The notes under the pieces were generated by a model that saw only the letters and a list, made by a program, of their open reading frames with translations, had not been told where the DNA came from and searched no databases. Made by a program: the position numbers and the translations under genes. Of a stretch of 25,497 nt of DNA, positions 1 to 6,897 are shown in pieces. Each line of letters starts with the position of its first letter. The stretch's first letter is position 1. Source of the stretch: DASYHS01 sp035998295. Lineage in GTDB: Bacteria > Pseudomonadota > Alphaproteobacteria > Azospirillales > Azospirillaceae. The stretch lies in the NCBI RefSeq assembly GCF_035998295.1, contig NZ_DASYHS010000050.1:1-25497 (forward strand), given 5' to 3'.

Positions 1-67
1 GGATCTCCTCGAATTTCATCTCCTGTAGTCCCTGCAGCACCTCCGTCCGCCTCATCTCCGCCCCCAT
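1..67 (-). CDS. ISNCY-like transposase, N-terminal fragment (runs off left edge)
   Basis: On the minus strand an open frame begins at ATG 67 (or ATG 55, same frame) and runs off the left end. From ATG 55 it reads MRRTEVLQGLQEMKFEEI, which I recognise as the usual opening of ISNCY-family transposases, normally followed by a helix-turn-helix that binds the IS ends. Only about 20 residues are visible, so the DDE catalytic domain is not seen and the call rests on recall of the N-terminal motif. Immediately downstream on the plus strand is a GST gene missing its 5' part, which agrees with an IS having landed in it. The IS end should lie between about 68 and 125; I could not delimit the terminal inverted repeat because the other end is outside the window. 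Confidence 0.55.
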   Translation of the reverse strand, partial: MGAEMRRTEVLQGLQEMKFEEI

Positions 68-69
68 AA

Positions 70-312
70 CCAAGCTGGAGCGATTCTAAGATCGGACAGA
101 TCACTTGCTACATACCCCGGACACATGACGTGTTACCGACAGGCGACTGCCCGACGATAGCGGACGTCGCGCTCTACAGCTACACTGCGAGGGCTCCGGA
201 GGGCGACGTGTCCCTGGAGCCTTACGAGAACATCCGCTTCTGGCTTGGACGCCTCGAAGCGCTGCCGGGATTCGTGCCGATGACATCCACCGCAGCCGGT
301 CCGGCGGCTTGA
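70..312 (+). pseudogene. Glutathione S-transferase, 3' remnant truncated by IS
   Basis: The plus-strand frame ending at TGA 310-312 encodes the end of a GST C-terminal helical domain. It contains PTIADVALYSYTA, the conserved N-capping/hydrophobic-staple segment of helix 6, then LEPYENIRFWLGRLEALPGF and VPM, the usual GST terminus. No thioredoxin-fold N-terminal domain is present: the frame is closed at TAA 67-69, and everything before about residue HDV (124) looks unrelated to GST. Roughly 60 of the usual 200-230 residues remain, so no glutathione-binding function is expected. A GTG at 130 could start a 60-residue peptide but is unlikely to be a real gene. The next gene starts close behind, so GST was probably the first gene of a GST-PNPOx unit that the IS decapitated. 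Confidence 0.75.
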
Positions 313-344
313 GCCCGGGCGCCGCATCGGGCGGGGGGCCCGGC

Positions 345-1370
345 ATGACCGATGCGTCGTCGGAGACTCCGGCCGCGCAGAGTACCCAGCCTCTTCGGGG
401 GTGGGACGGGGACGGATCTCCCTTCCATGAGGGAGAGCAGGCGGCGCAACGCCGGGCCGGGGTCCGTGACCGCATTGAGGCGGTCGGCCGCCGCGTCATC
501 CGCGGCATCATGCCGGACCAGCATCGGACGTTCTTCGAACAGCTTCCCTTCGTGCTCGTCGGCAGCGTCGACGATGCCGGGCGTCCCTGGGCGTCGATCC
601 TCGTGGGGGAGCCGGGTTTCATCAGGTCGCCGGACCCGGGTGCGCTCGAGATCACCGCATCGCCCCTGGCCGGGGATCCGCTCGGCCGGAACCTTCGCCA
701 AGGGGTGTCGCTCGCCCTCCTCGGTATCGAGCCGACGACCCGCAGACGCAACCGGATGAACGCCACGGTCGCCGCGATGGGCCGCGACGGCTTTACCCTG
801 CGGGCCGACCAGAGCTTCGGCAACTGCCCGAAATACATCCAGGCGCGCGCCCACCGGTTCGTGCGTCCGCCGAACGAGAAGGCGGATGGCGCAGAGATGG
901 TGCGAGAGGGGCATCTGCTGTCGGACCGGGCACGCAGGCTGATCCGGCAGGCCGACACCTTCTTCATCGCCACCGCCGCACCCGGAGCGAACACGGGCGA
1001 CCGCGTACGCGGCGCGGACGTGTCCCATCGCGGCGGAAGCCCGGGATTCGTGGACGTGGTCGAGCGGAACGGCGCAACGGTCCTGCGGTCGCCGGACTTC
1101 ATCGGCAACTCCCATTTCAACACGTTCGGCAACATCGAACTCGATCCACGCGCGGGTCAGCTCTTCGTGGACTTCGAGACCGGCGACCTCCTGCTCCTGA
1201 CGGGCGAAGCCCGCGTCCTCTGGGACGGGCCGGAGGTCGATGCCGTCGCCGGGGCCGAGCGCATCCTGGAATTCCGCGTCTCGGAGGGGGTCTTCCTGTC
1301 CGACGCACTGCCGATGAGGTTCGGTGAGGCGACGCCGGCAAGGGAGCTGTCGGCCAGAGACGGGTCGTGA
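345..1370 (+). CDS. Pyridoxamine 5'-phosphate oxidase family flavoprotein
   Basis: This 341-residue protein has the split-barrel flavin-binding fold of the PNPOx-like family: FVLVGSVDDAGRPWASILVG (first strands of the barrel), the segment NCPKYIQAR, and a second half with FFIATAAP, HRGGSPGFV and NTFGNIELDP, where flavin and substrate pockets are normally built. Such stand-alone proteins, also found fused to FAD/2Fe-2S reductase domains, are thought to bind FMN and reduce or oxidise small molecules; the substrate is unknown. I chose ATG 345, which follows a G-rich stretch; TTG 309 would add 12 low-complexity residues and overlap the GST stop. The pairing with a GST remnant and a following LysR gene is a recurrent proteobacterial arrangement. 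Since the IS lies upstream, its native promoter may be lost or replaced by one reading from the IS side. Confidence 0.85.
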   Translation: MTDASSETPAAQSTQPLRGWDGDGSPFHEGEQAAQRRAGVRDRIEAVGRRVIRGIMPDQHRTFFEQLPFVLVGSVDDAGRPWASILVGEPGFIRSPDPGALEITASPLAGDPLGRNLRQGVSLALLGIEPTTRRRNRMNATVAAMGRDGFTLRADQSFGNCPKYIQARAHRFVRPPNEKADGAEMVREGHLLSDRARRLIRQADTFFIATAAPGANTGDRVRGADVSHRGGSPGFVDVVERNGATVLRSPDFIGNSHFNTFGNIELDPRAGQLFVDFETGDLLLLTGEARVLWDGPEVDAVAGAERILEFRVSEGVFLSDALPMRFGEATPARELSARDGS

Positions 1371-1458
1371 GGCCTCTACTGGAACCGGCCCGGCATGTCC
1401 TTGATGAAGCCGCAAGGATCGTGATCATGGGCCCGCACATCCGCATCTGGGGATAGTC

Positions 1459-2403
1459 ATGGATCGGCTGCACGCGATGGAGGTCTTCGTGGCGGTCGCC
1501 GAGGCCGGTCGCTTCTCGCGGGCGGCGCAGCGGCTGAGGCTGTCGCCGGCGGCGGTCACTCGGACGGTCACGGCCCTGGAGGACAGGCTCGGCGCACGGC
1601 TGATGACGCGCACGACGCGAAGCCTGACGCTGACCGAAAGCGGCCTGCGCTTCCTCGAAAGCGCCAAGCGGCTGCTCCAGGAATTCGACGAGGCGGAGAA
1701 GGTCGCGGCCGGGGAGACGGCCGTGCCCACCGGGCATCTCACGGTGACGGCGTCGGTCACGTTCGGCCGGTCGCACGTGGCGCCGGTGCTGTCGGGGTAC
1801 CTGCGCGAACATCCACGGGTCTCCGCATCGCTCCTGCTGCTCGACCGGGTCGCGAACCTGGTCGAGGAGGGCATCGACGTCGCGATCCGCATCGGAGAGC
1901 TGCCCGATTCCAGCCTCGTCGCGCGACAGGTGGGCGCGGTGAGGCGGCTCCTGGTCGCCAGCCCCGATTACCTGGAGGCATGCGGCATGCCGAGGGATCC
2001 CGAGGACCTGAAGGCCCACAGCATCATCGCCTTCACGAGCCTGCTGCCGAACCGCGAATGGCGATTCGTGAGAGACGGAAGGTCCAGCGGCGTGACGCTG
2101 GCCCCCCGGCTGGAGCTGAACGACGCCGTGGCCGCGATCGCCGCGGCGGAGAGCGGCGACGGGATCACGGTCGCCCTGTCGTACATGGTCGCGGATGCGG
2201 TCCGGCAAGGCCGCCTCGTGCCCGTCCTGGACGGGCTGATGCCGGGACAGGTGCCGGTGCACCTCCTCTATCCGCATAGCCGCATCGTCGCCGCGAAGGT
2301 GCGGAGCTTCATCGACTTCACCGCCCCGCGGCTGCGCAGGACATTGAACGCCCTGGACCTGGCGCCTTCCGGGCTTCCGGCCGCCGCCGGTCCCGCCGGA
2401 TGA
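1459..2403 (+). CDS. LysR-family transcriptional regulator
   Basis: The protein has 314 residues, typical for LysR. Residues 1-60 form the winged helix-turn-helix (MDRLHAMEVFVAVAEAGRFS, then SRAAQRLRLSPAAVTRTVTA), followed by the linker helix ending near LTLTESG and a type 2 periplasmic-binding-like effector domain from about residue 90 (GHLTVTASVTFGR) to the end. The GIDVAIRIGELPDSSL segment is characteristic of the CrgA/DmlR subgroup. It lies 88 nt after the PNPOx gene on the same strand and converges with the MarR gene at the end of the catabolic operon. It probably controls the GST/PNPOx genes, although LysR regulators usually control divergent genes and none is visible here. The effector is not predictable. 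Confidence 0.93.
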   Translation: MDRLHAMEVFVAVAEAGRFSRAAQRLRLSPAAVTRTVTALEDRLGARLMTRTTRSLTLTESGLRFLESAKRLLQEFDEAEKVAAGETAVPTGHLTVTASVTFGRSHVAPVLSGYLREHPRVSASLLLLDRVANLVEEGIDVAIRIGELPDSSLVARQVGAVRRLLVASPDYLEACGMPRDPEDLKAHSIIAFTSLLPNREWRFVRDGRSSGVTLAPRLELNDAVAAIAAAESGDGITVALSYMVADAVRQGRLVPVLDGLMPGQVPVHLLYPHSRIVAAKVRSFIDFTAPRLRRTLNALDLAPSGLPAAAGPAG

Positions 2404-2427
2404 GGCCGCGTCGCGGCAGCCGCGGCC
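2404..2427. terminator. Hairpin between convergent LysR and MarR genes
   Basis: GGCCGCG (2404-2410) pairs with CGCGGCC (2421-2427) across a 10-nt loop. It lies in the 28-nt gap between the LysR stop (2401-2403) and the MarR stop (2432-2434). There is no clear U-tract, so it may work as a bidirectional RNA 3'-end barrier and not a classical intrinsic terminator. Confidence 0.45.
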
Positions 2428-2431
2428 GGGA

Positions 2432-2950
2432 TCAGATGTCGTGTCTGCGGATGTTCGCCAGCACCTTGTGCAGCGTCTTGGCGAAGGCCTGGTACTCGTC
2501 GTCGTCGATGCCTTCGAACATCCGCACGAACATCTCGTAGACCATCGGCCAGACCCGGGCGAAGGCGCTGCGCCCCGCCTCGGTGATGTGAACCTCGCGC
2601 ACGCGCATGTCGTCGGGGCGCGGCTGCCGGCGGATGAAGCCCTGCTCCTCCATGCCGTCGAGCGTCCGGCTCATGGTCGACTGCTCGGTCACGGCGAAGA
2701 CGGACAGCTCGTTCACGGTCAGTCCCGAGCTGATCGACAGGACCGCGAGGATGCGCATCTTCGTGGTCGTCATGTCGTGCGCGCGCAGGGCTTCGGCCAT
2801 GTTGGCGTTCCACCGGGCCGAGATGCGGTTCAGCAGATAGGGAGCGAACTGCTGGAGACCGATCTCGCCCATGCTCGGGATGGCGGCCTCGGCCTCGCCA
2901 TCCGTGCGCACCAGGACGCCGCGCTGGAACCTGGCCCTCTCCGAGGTCAC
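2432..2950 (-). CDS. MarR-family regulator at the end of the catabolic operon
   Basis: The 172-residue protein is a MarR winged-helix regulator: dimerisation helices at both ends, a recognition region around SISSGLTVNELSVFAVTEQS and MSRTLDGMEEQGFIRRQ, and the wing PRPDDMRVREVHIT. The start is GTG 2950, whose bases overlap the stop of the upstream SDR gene (GTGA overlap), so it is translationally coupled to the operon. An in-frame extension upstream belongs to a shadow of the SDR gene. MarR proteins usually repress the operon that encodes them and release DNA when they bind an aromatic acid or its CoA thioester; by position this one is a good candidate for sensing a pathway intermediate and binding the 11354-11611 intergenic region. 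The ligand is unknown. Confidence 0.9.
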   Translation of the reverse strand: MTSERARFQRGVLVRTDGEAEAAIPSMGEIGLQQFAPYLLNRISARWNANMAEALRAHDMTTTKMRILAVLSISSGLTVNELSVFAVTEQSTMSRTLDGMEEQGFIRRQPRPDDMRVREVHITEAGRSAFARVWPMVYEMFVRMFEGIDDDEYQAFAKTLHKVLANIRRHDI

Positions 2951-3678
2951 AAGGACAGTCCTCCGATGCTGCCGCCGCCGCAGACGAACAGGACCTGGCC
3001 GGTCACGAAGCCGGACTCCTCGGCCGCGAAAAATTCGACCGCGTGGGCGACGTCCGCGACCGTGCCCAGCCGGCGCACGGGAAGCTGCCCGGCGATCGCG
3101 GCTTCGCGCTCGGAACCCTTGGGCACGATGCCCCAGAAGTTGCCGGTCAGGATCGGTCCGGGGGCGACGACGTTGACCGTGATGCCCTCCGGCCCGAGTT
3201 CGAGCGCCCAGGTACGTGCCATGCCGTGCACGCCCGCCTTGGTCGCCGCGTAGGCGGTGCGGGTCGGCACGCCCATGGCGGCGCGCGAGGTGACGAAGAC
3301 GATGCGGCCGAACCGGGCCTCGCGCATCTTCGGCAGGATCGCCTGGGTCAGCATGAGGGGGGCCGTAACGTGGAGCATGGTCAGGCCCGCGACCTCCTCC
3401 GGCTTCACGTCCCCGACGAGGTTCGGCCACACCAGGCCGGCATTGTGGACGGCATGGGTGAAGGCCGGGCGCGTCGCCAGCTCCGCCGCCGCGTCGCGCG
3501 TAGCACCCTCGTCGAGCAGGTCGACCTCGATCGCCTCGAACAGGTCGTGCGTCCAGGCCGGCTTCGACCGCGCGAGCCCGACGACGCGCCAGCCCTTCGC
3601 CAGCATGCGTTTCGCGACCTCCTCGCCGATTCCGGAACTGGTCCCGGTGACGAGGGCATGGAAGGCGGTGGCGGTCAT
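2947..3678 (-). CDS. SDR-family NAD(P)-dependent oxidoreductase
   Basis: This 243-residue protein is a classical short-chain dehydrogenase/reductase. The cofactor motif TGTSSGIG is at residues 11-18, HNAG at 78-81 replaces the common NNAG, and the catalytic residues Ser131, Tyr143 and Lys147 (YAATK) are all present; the segment NVVAPGPILTG closes the nucleotide site. It starts at ATG 3678, overlapping the stop of the cyclase-family gene by four bases (ATGA), and ends overlapping the MarR start. In a Rieske dioxygenase operon, an SDR of this kind could oxidise the cis-dihydrodiol product, or it could act on a 3-hydroxyacyl-CoA after ring cleavage; the sequence does not decide between them. Confidence 0.9.
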   Translation of the reverse strand: MTATAFHALVTGTSSGIGEEVAKRMLAKGWRVVGLARSKPAWTHDLFEAIEVDLLDEGATRDAAAELATRPAFTHAVHNAGLVWPNLVGDVKPEEVAGLTMLHVTAPLMLTQAILPKMREARFGRIVFVTSRAAMGVPTRTAYAATKAGVHGMARTWALELGPEGITVNVVAPGPILTGNFWGIVPKGSEREAAIAGQLPVRRLGTVADVAHAVEFFAAEESGFVTGQVLFVCGGGSIGGLSL

Positions 3679-4475
3679 GAAGGCACCTGCGGGGAGGCGG
3701 GGACCAGGGCCAGGACGCGCAACGGGCTGCCGGAGCCCTGCCGGATCTTCAGCGGCGCCGCGATCACGACGGCGCCCCTGGGCGGCAGCCGGTCCAGGTT
3801 GGCGAGGCATTGCAGCCCGTAGCGCCCGGCGCCGTGGAGGATGAAATGCGCGGGGTAGGGTGGCGAGAAATGGCCGCCCTGGCCGGCATCGGTGCCGACC
3901 GTCTCGGTGCCGAAGCCGATGATGCCGCGCTCGCGCACGAGGTACTCGATGGCGCCGGCATCGGGTCCCGGCGAATGCGCGCCGTCCTCCCGGAGGCCGA
4001 CATAGTCGGGCGTGCCGACCTTCTTCGACCAGTCCGTACGGAACAGCACCCAGGCGCGCGGCGGGATCGGGCCGTGCGCCGCCTCCCATGCCTCGACATG
4101 GGCGCGCGTCAGCACGAAGTCGGGGTCGCCTGCGCACTCCGTGGAGAAGTCGAGCACGACCGCCGGCCCCACGACGTCACGCACCGGAAGCTGGTCGACG
4201 GTGTTCGCGGGGAGATGCCGGCCCGAGATCCAGTGCGCGGGCGCGTCGAAATGCGTTCCGGCATGCTCGCTCATGGAGATGTTGTTCCAGTACCATGCCG
4301 GGCCGCGATGGTCGTAGCGCGACACCTCCTCGATGCGGAAGGGCTGGCACTGGCCGAACTCCGGCGGCAGCACGATGACCGGGAAGTCCGGGCACAGCGT
4401 GTGGGTGAGATCGACGACCTCGACCTCGCCCGAGGCGAGGCCGGCGAGAAGCGCTTCGAGCGGGGCGGCGGTCAC
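3675..4475 (-). CDS. Cyclase-family (kynurenine formamidase-like) metal-dependent hydrolase
   Basis: The 266-residue protein belongs to the cyclase family (Pfam Cyclase; related to KynB-type arylformamidases and isatin hydrolase). The metal-binding signature HAGTHFDAPAHW occupies residues 71-82, with His71, His75 and Asp77 as likely metal ligands and His81 nearby. VDLTHTLCPDFPVI near the N-terminus is the typical family opening, and IGFGTETVGTDAG supplies a second substrate-site strand. The start GTG 4475 overlaps the upstream stop (GTGA). Members hydrolyse amides, cyclic amides or C-C/C-N bonds next to a carbonyl. In this operon it may open a cyclic or keto intermediate after ring oxidation; the exact substrate is not deducible. 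Confidence 0.85.
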   Translation of the reverse strand: MTAAPLEALLAGLASGEVEVVDLTHTLCPDFPVIVLPPEFGQCQPFRIEEVSRYDHRGPAWYWNNISMSEHAGTHFDAPAHWISGRHLPANTVDQLPVRDVVGPAVVLDFSTECAGDPDFVLTRAHVEAWEAAHGPIPPRAWVLFRTDWSKKVGTPDYVGLREDGAHSPGPDAGAIEYLVRERGIIGFGTETVGTDAGQGGHFSPPYPAHFILHGAGRYGLQCLANLDRLPPRGAVVIAAPLKIRQGSGSPLRVLALVPASPQVPS

Positions 4476-5713
4476 TGACCGAGCTCCCGCTCCAGGACCT
4501 TGGGGTCCTGGCGCCATTTCTGCGCGACGTCCCTGGCGACGTCGCCGACGAAGCTGTCCTCGATGCCCTCCTCGAGCGCCCTGACCACGGCGTCGGCGAC
4601 CTGGCGCGGGGTCACCTTGGGCGGCGGGACGGTCTGGCGCCAGTCGTCGTCGAGCGGCCCGGTGAAGACGCTCATCACGCGAACGCCCCCGGGCCTCATC
4701 TCGGCGCGCAGGCATTGCAGCAGCGACAGCCGGGCGGCGCCGGCGGCCGAGAACGCGCCGAACTCCGGCCAGTTCGCCAGCGCATGGACCGGCAGGACGT
4801 CGACGAAGGCGGCGGCGTTGTTGGTCCCGTCCGCGCCGCGCGCGCGCATCGCGACGCCGAAGGCCTGGGCGAGGCGCGTCAGGCCGAACACGTTGGCCTC
4901 GAACTCGTCGCGCATCGTGGTGATGCCGTCGCGGGACAGGACGCCGCCCGGGCGCACGTGCTCGGCCGTGTTGACGAGGATGTCGACCTTGCCGCCGATC
5001 TCGCCCGCGAGCTCGCTCACCGAGGTCGTGTCGGTGACGTCCAGCGGCACGATCTCGATGTTCCCGATCGCGCGCAGCTCCGCCTCCTCGGGAAAGGGTT
5101 TCCAGAGCTGGGCCGCGCCGACGAAGACGATGGAGGCGCCGGCCCGGGCCAGCGCCGCCGCCAAGGCCCTGCCCACGGCCGAGCGGCCGTCGGTGACGAG
5201 GGCGCGCCGATGTTTCGGGCTCGCGGTGAGTTCCCGCAGCAGAGGGTCGTCTCGCATGTGAGGGGTCTCGCTTTCGGGCAGCGCGATCAGCACTGCGTTG
5301 CCGGCCTTGTCGAGCTTGGCCGCGACCCGCACCCGCCCCGGCACGACGACGTCCCCGTGCAGGAAGGCGACCACGGCGGGGCCGCAGTCCAGCGCCACGG
5401 TGCCGACGCGCCACGGCGTGCGCTCGCGGAAATACAGGTCGGTGGAGGTTCGGACGGTCGTGTGGGCGACGACCTCGCCGCCGTCGGGCACGTCGCGGAA
5501 CGCTAGGTCGACCGACAGGCATTTCGGGCAGGCGTCGCGCGGGGGGTACGCGGCCGCCCCGCAGGCGGCGCAGACCTGGAGCCGGAAGGTGCCGAGCGCG
5601 GCCGCGGCGGTCATCCGGAGCGCGGCCCGGCTGCGGGCGCCCGGCGGCACCAGCGGCGCGCGCGTCCGCTTTTGGGGGTCCTTCTTCTTCGGCGGCGGCA
5701 GCGGCCGGGTCAT
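4472..5713 (-). CDS. DUF35 zinc-ribbon/OB-fold protein fused to a degenerate SDR domain
   Basis: This 413-residue protein has two halves. Residues about 40-145 are a ChsH2-type DUF35 domain: a rubredoxin-like zinc ribbon with Cys48, Cys51, Cys62 and Cys65 (CAACG and CPKC), then an OB-fold (VVAHTTV to VRVAAKL). Residues about 168-400 align with an SDR Rossmann domain, but the cofactor motif reads TDGRSAVG instead of TGxxxGxG, NNAG has become NTAE (248-251), the catalytic Ser position is Val309 and YxxxK is F321SAAG325, so Ser, Tyr and Lys are missing. The SDR half therefore looks catalytically dead and probably structural. DUF35 domains bind thiolase-like partners, and the preceding gene encodes one. 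ATG 5713 overlaps that gene's stop (ATGA). A lysine/proline-rich N-terminal tail of about 35 residues precedes the zinc ribbon. Confidence 0.85.
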   Translation of the reverse strand: MTRPLPPPKKKDPQKRTRAPLVPPGARSRAALRMTAAAALGTFRLQVCAACGAAAYPPRDACPKCLSVDLAFRDVPDGGEVVAHTTVRTSTDLYFRERTPWRVGTVALDCGPAVVAFLHGDVVVPGRVRVAAKLDKAGNAVLIALPESETPHMRDDPLLRELTASPKHRRALVTDGRSAVGRALAAALARAGASIVFVGAAQLWKPFPEEAELRAIGNIEIVPLDVTDTTSVSELAGEIGGKVDILVNTAEHVRPGGVLSRDGITTMRDEFEANVFGLTRLAQAFGVAMRARGADGTNNAAAFVDVLPVHALANWPEFGAFSAAGAARLSLLQCLRAEMRPGGVRVMSVFTGPLDDDWRQTVPPPKVTPRQVADAVVRALEEGIEDSFVGDVARDVAQKWRQDPKVLERELGQ

Positions 5714-6897
5714 GGGCCCGCCCCCTCGATGATCGCTGCGGCCGAGCACAGGCCGCGGTCGTAGTTGATCATGCCGAAGCCGGAGACGAGCGCGCGCCGC
5801 GCGCCGGGAACCTGCGCGCCGAGCGGCTGCCCGGTCACCTGCCGCATCGCCTCGACCAGGCCGAGATAGCCGCCCGCGGCACCTGCCTGGCCGACCGAGA
5901 GCTGCCCGCCGGAGCTGTTGTGCGGGAAACTGCCGTCGACTGTGAAGTCGTGGGCCCGCACGAAGTCCGGCCCCTCGCCCTTGGCGCAGAAGCCCAAATC
6001 CTCGAACTGCATCATCACGATCACGGGGTAATCGTCGTAGGTCTGGACGAGGTCGACGTCCTGCGGGCCGATGCCGGCGAGCGCGTAGAACTCGCCGACC
6101 TCCATGGCCCAGCCGCCGCGCATCTGGATCGGGTCGTCGGGAAAGGCGTTGTGCCGCTCCATCGTGGAGAGGATGCGCGCGCCTCGTAGGCCGAGCGACC
6201 GCGCGACGTCGGGCCGGGTGACGAGGAAGGCCTCGGCGCCGGCGCAGGGCATCACGCAGTCGAACAGCGCGATCGGGTCGGCGATCGGGCGCGCGCCCAG
6301 ATAGTCGTCCAACGTCAGCTCCTTCTTCATCAGCGCGTGCGGGAAGCGCAGCGCGTTGTCGCGCTGGGCGACGCACAGCTTGCCGAAATCCTCCCGGGTG
6401 GCGCCGAAGCGGCGCATGTAGTGGTCGGTCAGCAGCGCGAAGGACGCGTTCGGGCCGCCCGAGCCGTAGGGATACGCCGCATCCTGGGCGAAGCGGGAGA
6501 AGCTCGACACGAGCTTGCGGAAGCTGTCGACGTGGTTGGTGTCGCCGGCGACGCAGGCGACGATCTCGGCGTCGCCGGCCTGGACCGCCCGCGCGGCGCG
6601 GCGTAGGGCCGCGACGCCGCTCGCGCCTCCCATTGGGATGTGGTCCAGCCAGCGCGGCGTCAGGCCGAGATGCTGCGTCAGCCCCACCGCCGTGTCGGGG
6701 ACGAGCGTGAAGCTCGACACGCAGAGCCCGTCGAGGTCGGCCGGCCGCAGGCCCGCCGCGCGCGTCAGCTCCCCCAGCGCCCGCGCGATCCACCAATGGG
6801 CGCCTTCGATGGAATAGCGCATATAGGGGATCGTGACCGGCACCGCCGCCACGACGCCGTCGTAGTCCCGCCTGCGATGCCCTCCCGCGATCGCCAT
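5710..6897 (-). CDS. Thiolase-fold protein, lipid-transfer-protein/aldolase (Ltp2-like) type
   Basis: The 395-residue protein has the thiolase fold of the SCP2/lipid-transfer branch. The nucleophilic Cys of true thiolases, expected near residue 90, is absent (PMGGASGV), and the GxLSxGHxxG motif reads GGQLSVGQAG, with Gln337 in place of His. The C-terminal half keeps QTYDDYPVIVMMQFEDLGFC and AKGEG, typical of Ltp2-like proteins; Tyr287 is a candidate catalytic residue by analogy with Ltp2 aldolase. I infer an acyl-CoA retro-aldolase or related C-C bond cleavage that needs the DUF35 partner encoded next, not a classical thiolytic reaction. ATG 6897 touches the ligase stop (TGATG); GTG 6900 is an equally close alternative that adds one residue. 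Confidence 0.85.
   Translation of the reverse strand: MAIAGGHRRRDYDGVVAAVPVTIPYMRYSIEGAHWWIARALGELTRAAGLRPADLDGLCVSSFTLVPDTAVGLTQHLGLTPRWLDHIPMGGASGVAALRRAARAVQAGDAEIVACVAGDTNHVDSFRKLVSSFSRFAQDAAYPYGSGGPNASFALLTDHYMRRFGATREDFGKLCVAQRDNALRFPHALMKKELTLDDYLGARPIADPIALFDCVMPCAGAEAFLVTRPDVARSLGLRGARILSTMERHNAFPDDPIQMRGGWAMEVGEFYALAGIGPQDVDLVQTYDDYPVIVMMQFEDLGFCAKGEGPDFVRAHDFTVDGSFPHNSSGGQLSVGQAGAAGGYLGLVEAMRQVTGQPLGAQVPGARRALVSGFGMINYDRGLCSAAAIIEGAGP

Noticed and set aside
2432..3430. 332-codon minus-strand frame that would make a longer MarR protein
   Set aside because: Only the last 172 codons look like MarR. The rest is a shadow of the SDR gene, and GTG 2950 overlaps the SDR stop as expected for a coupled gene.
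5710..6897. Annotation as an ordinary acetyl-CoA acetyltransferase
   Set aside because: The nucleophilic cysteine and the catalytic histidine motif are absent, so the standard thiolase reaction is not supported.
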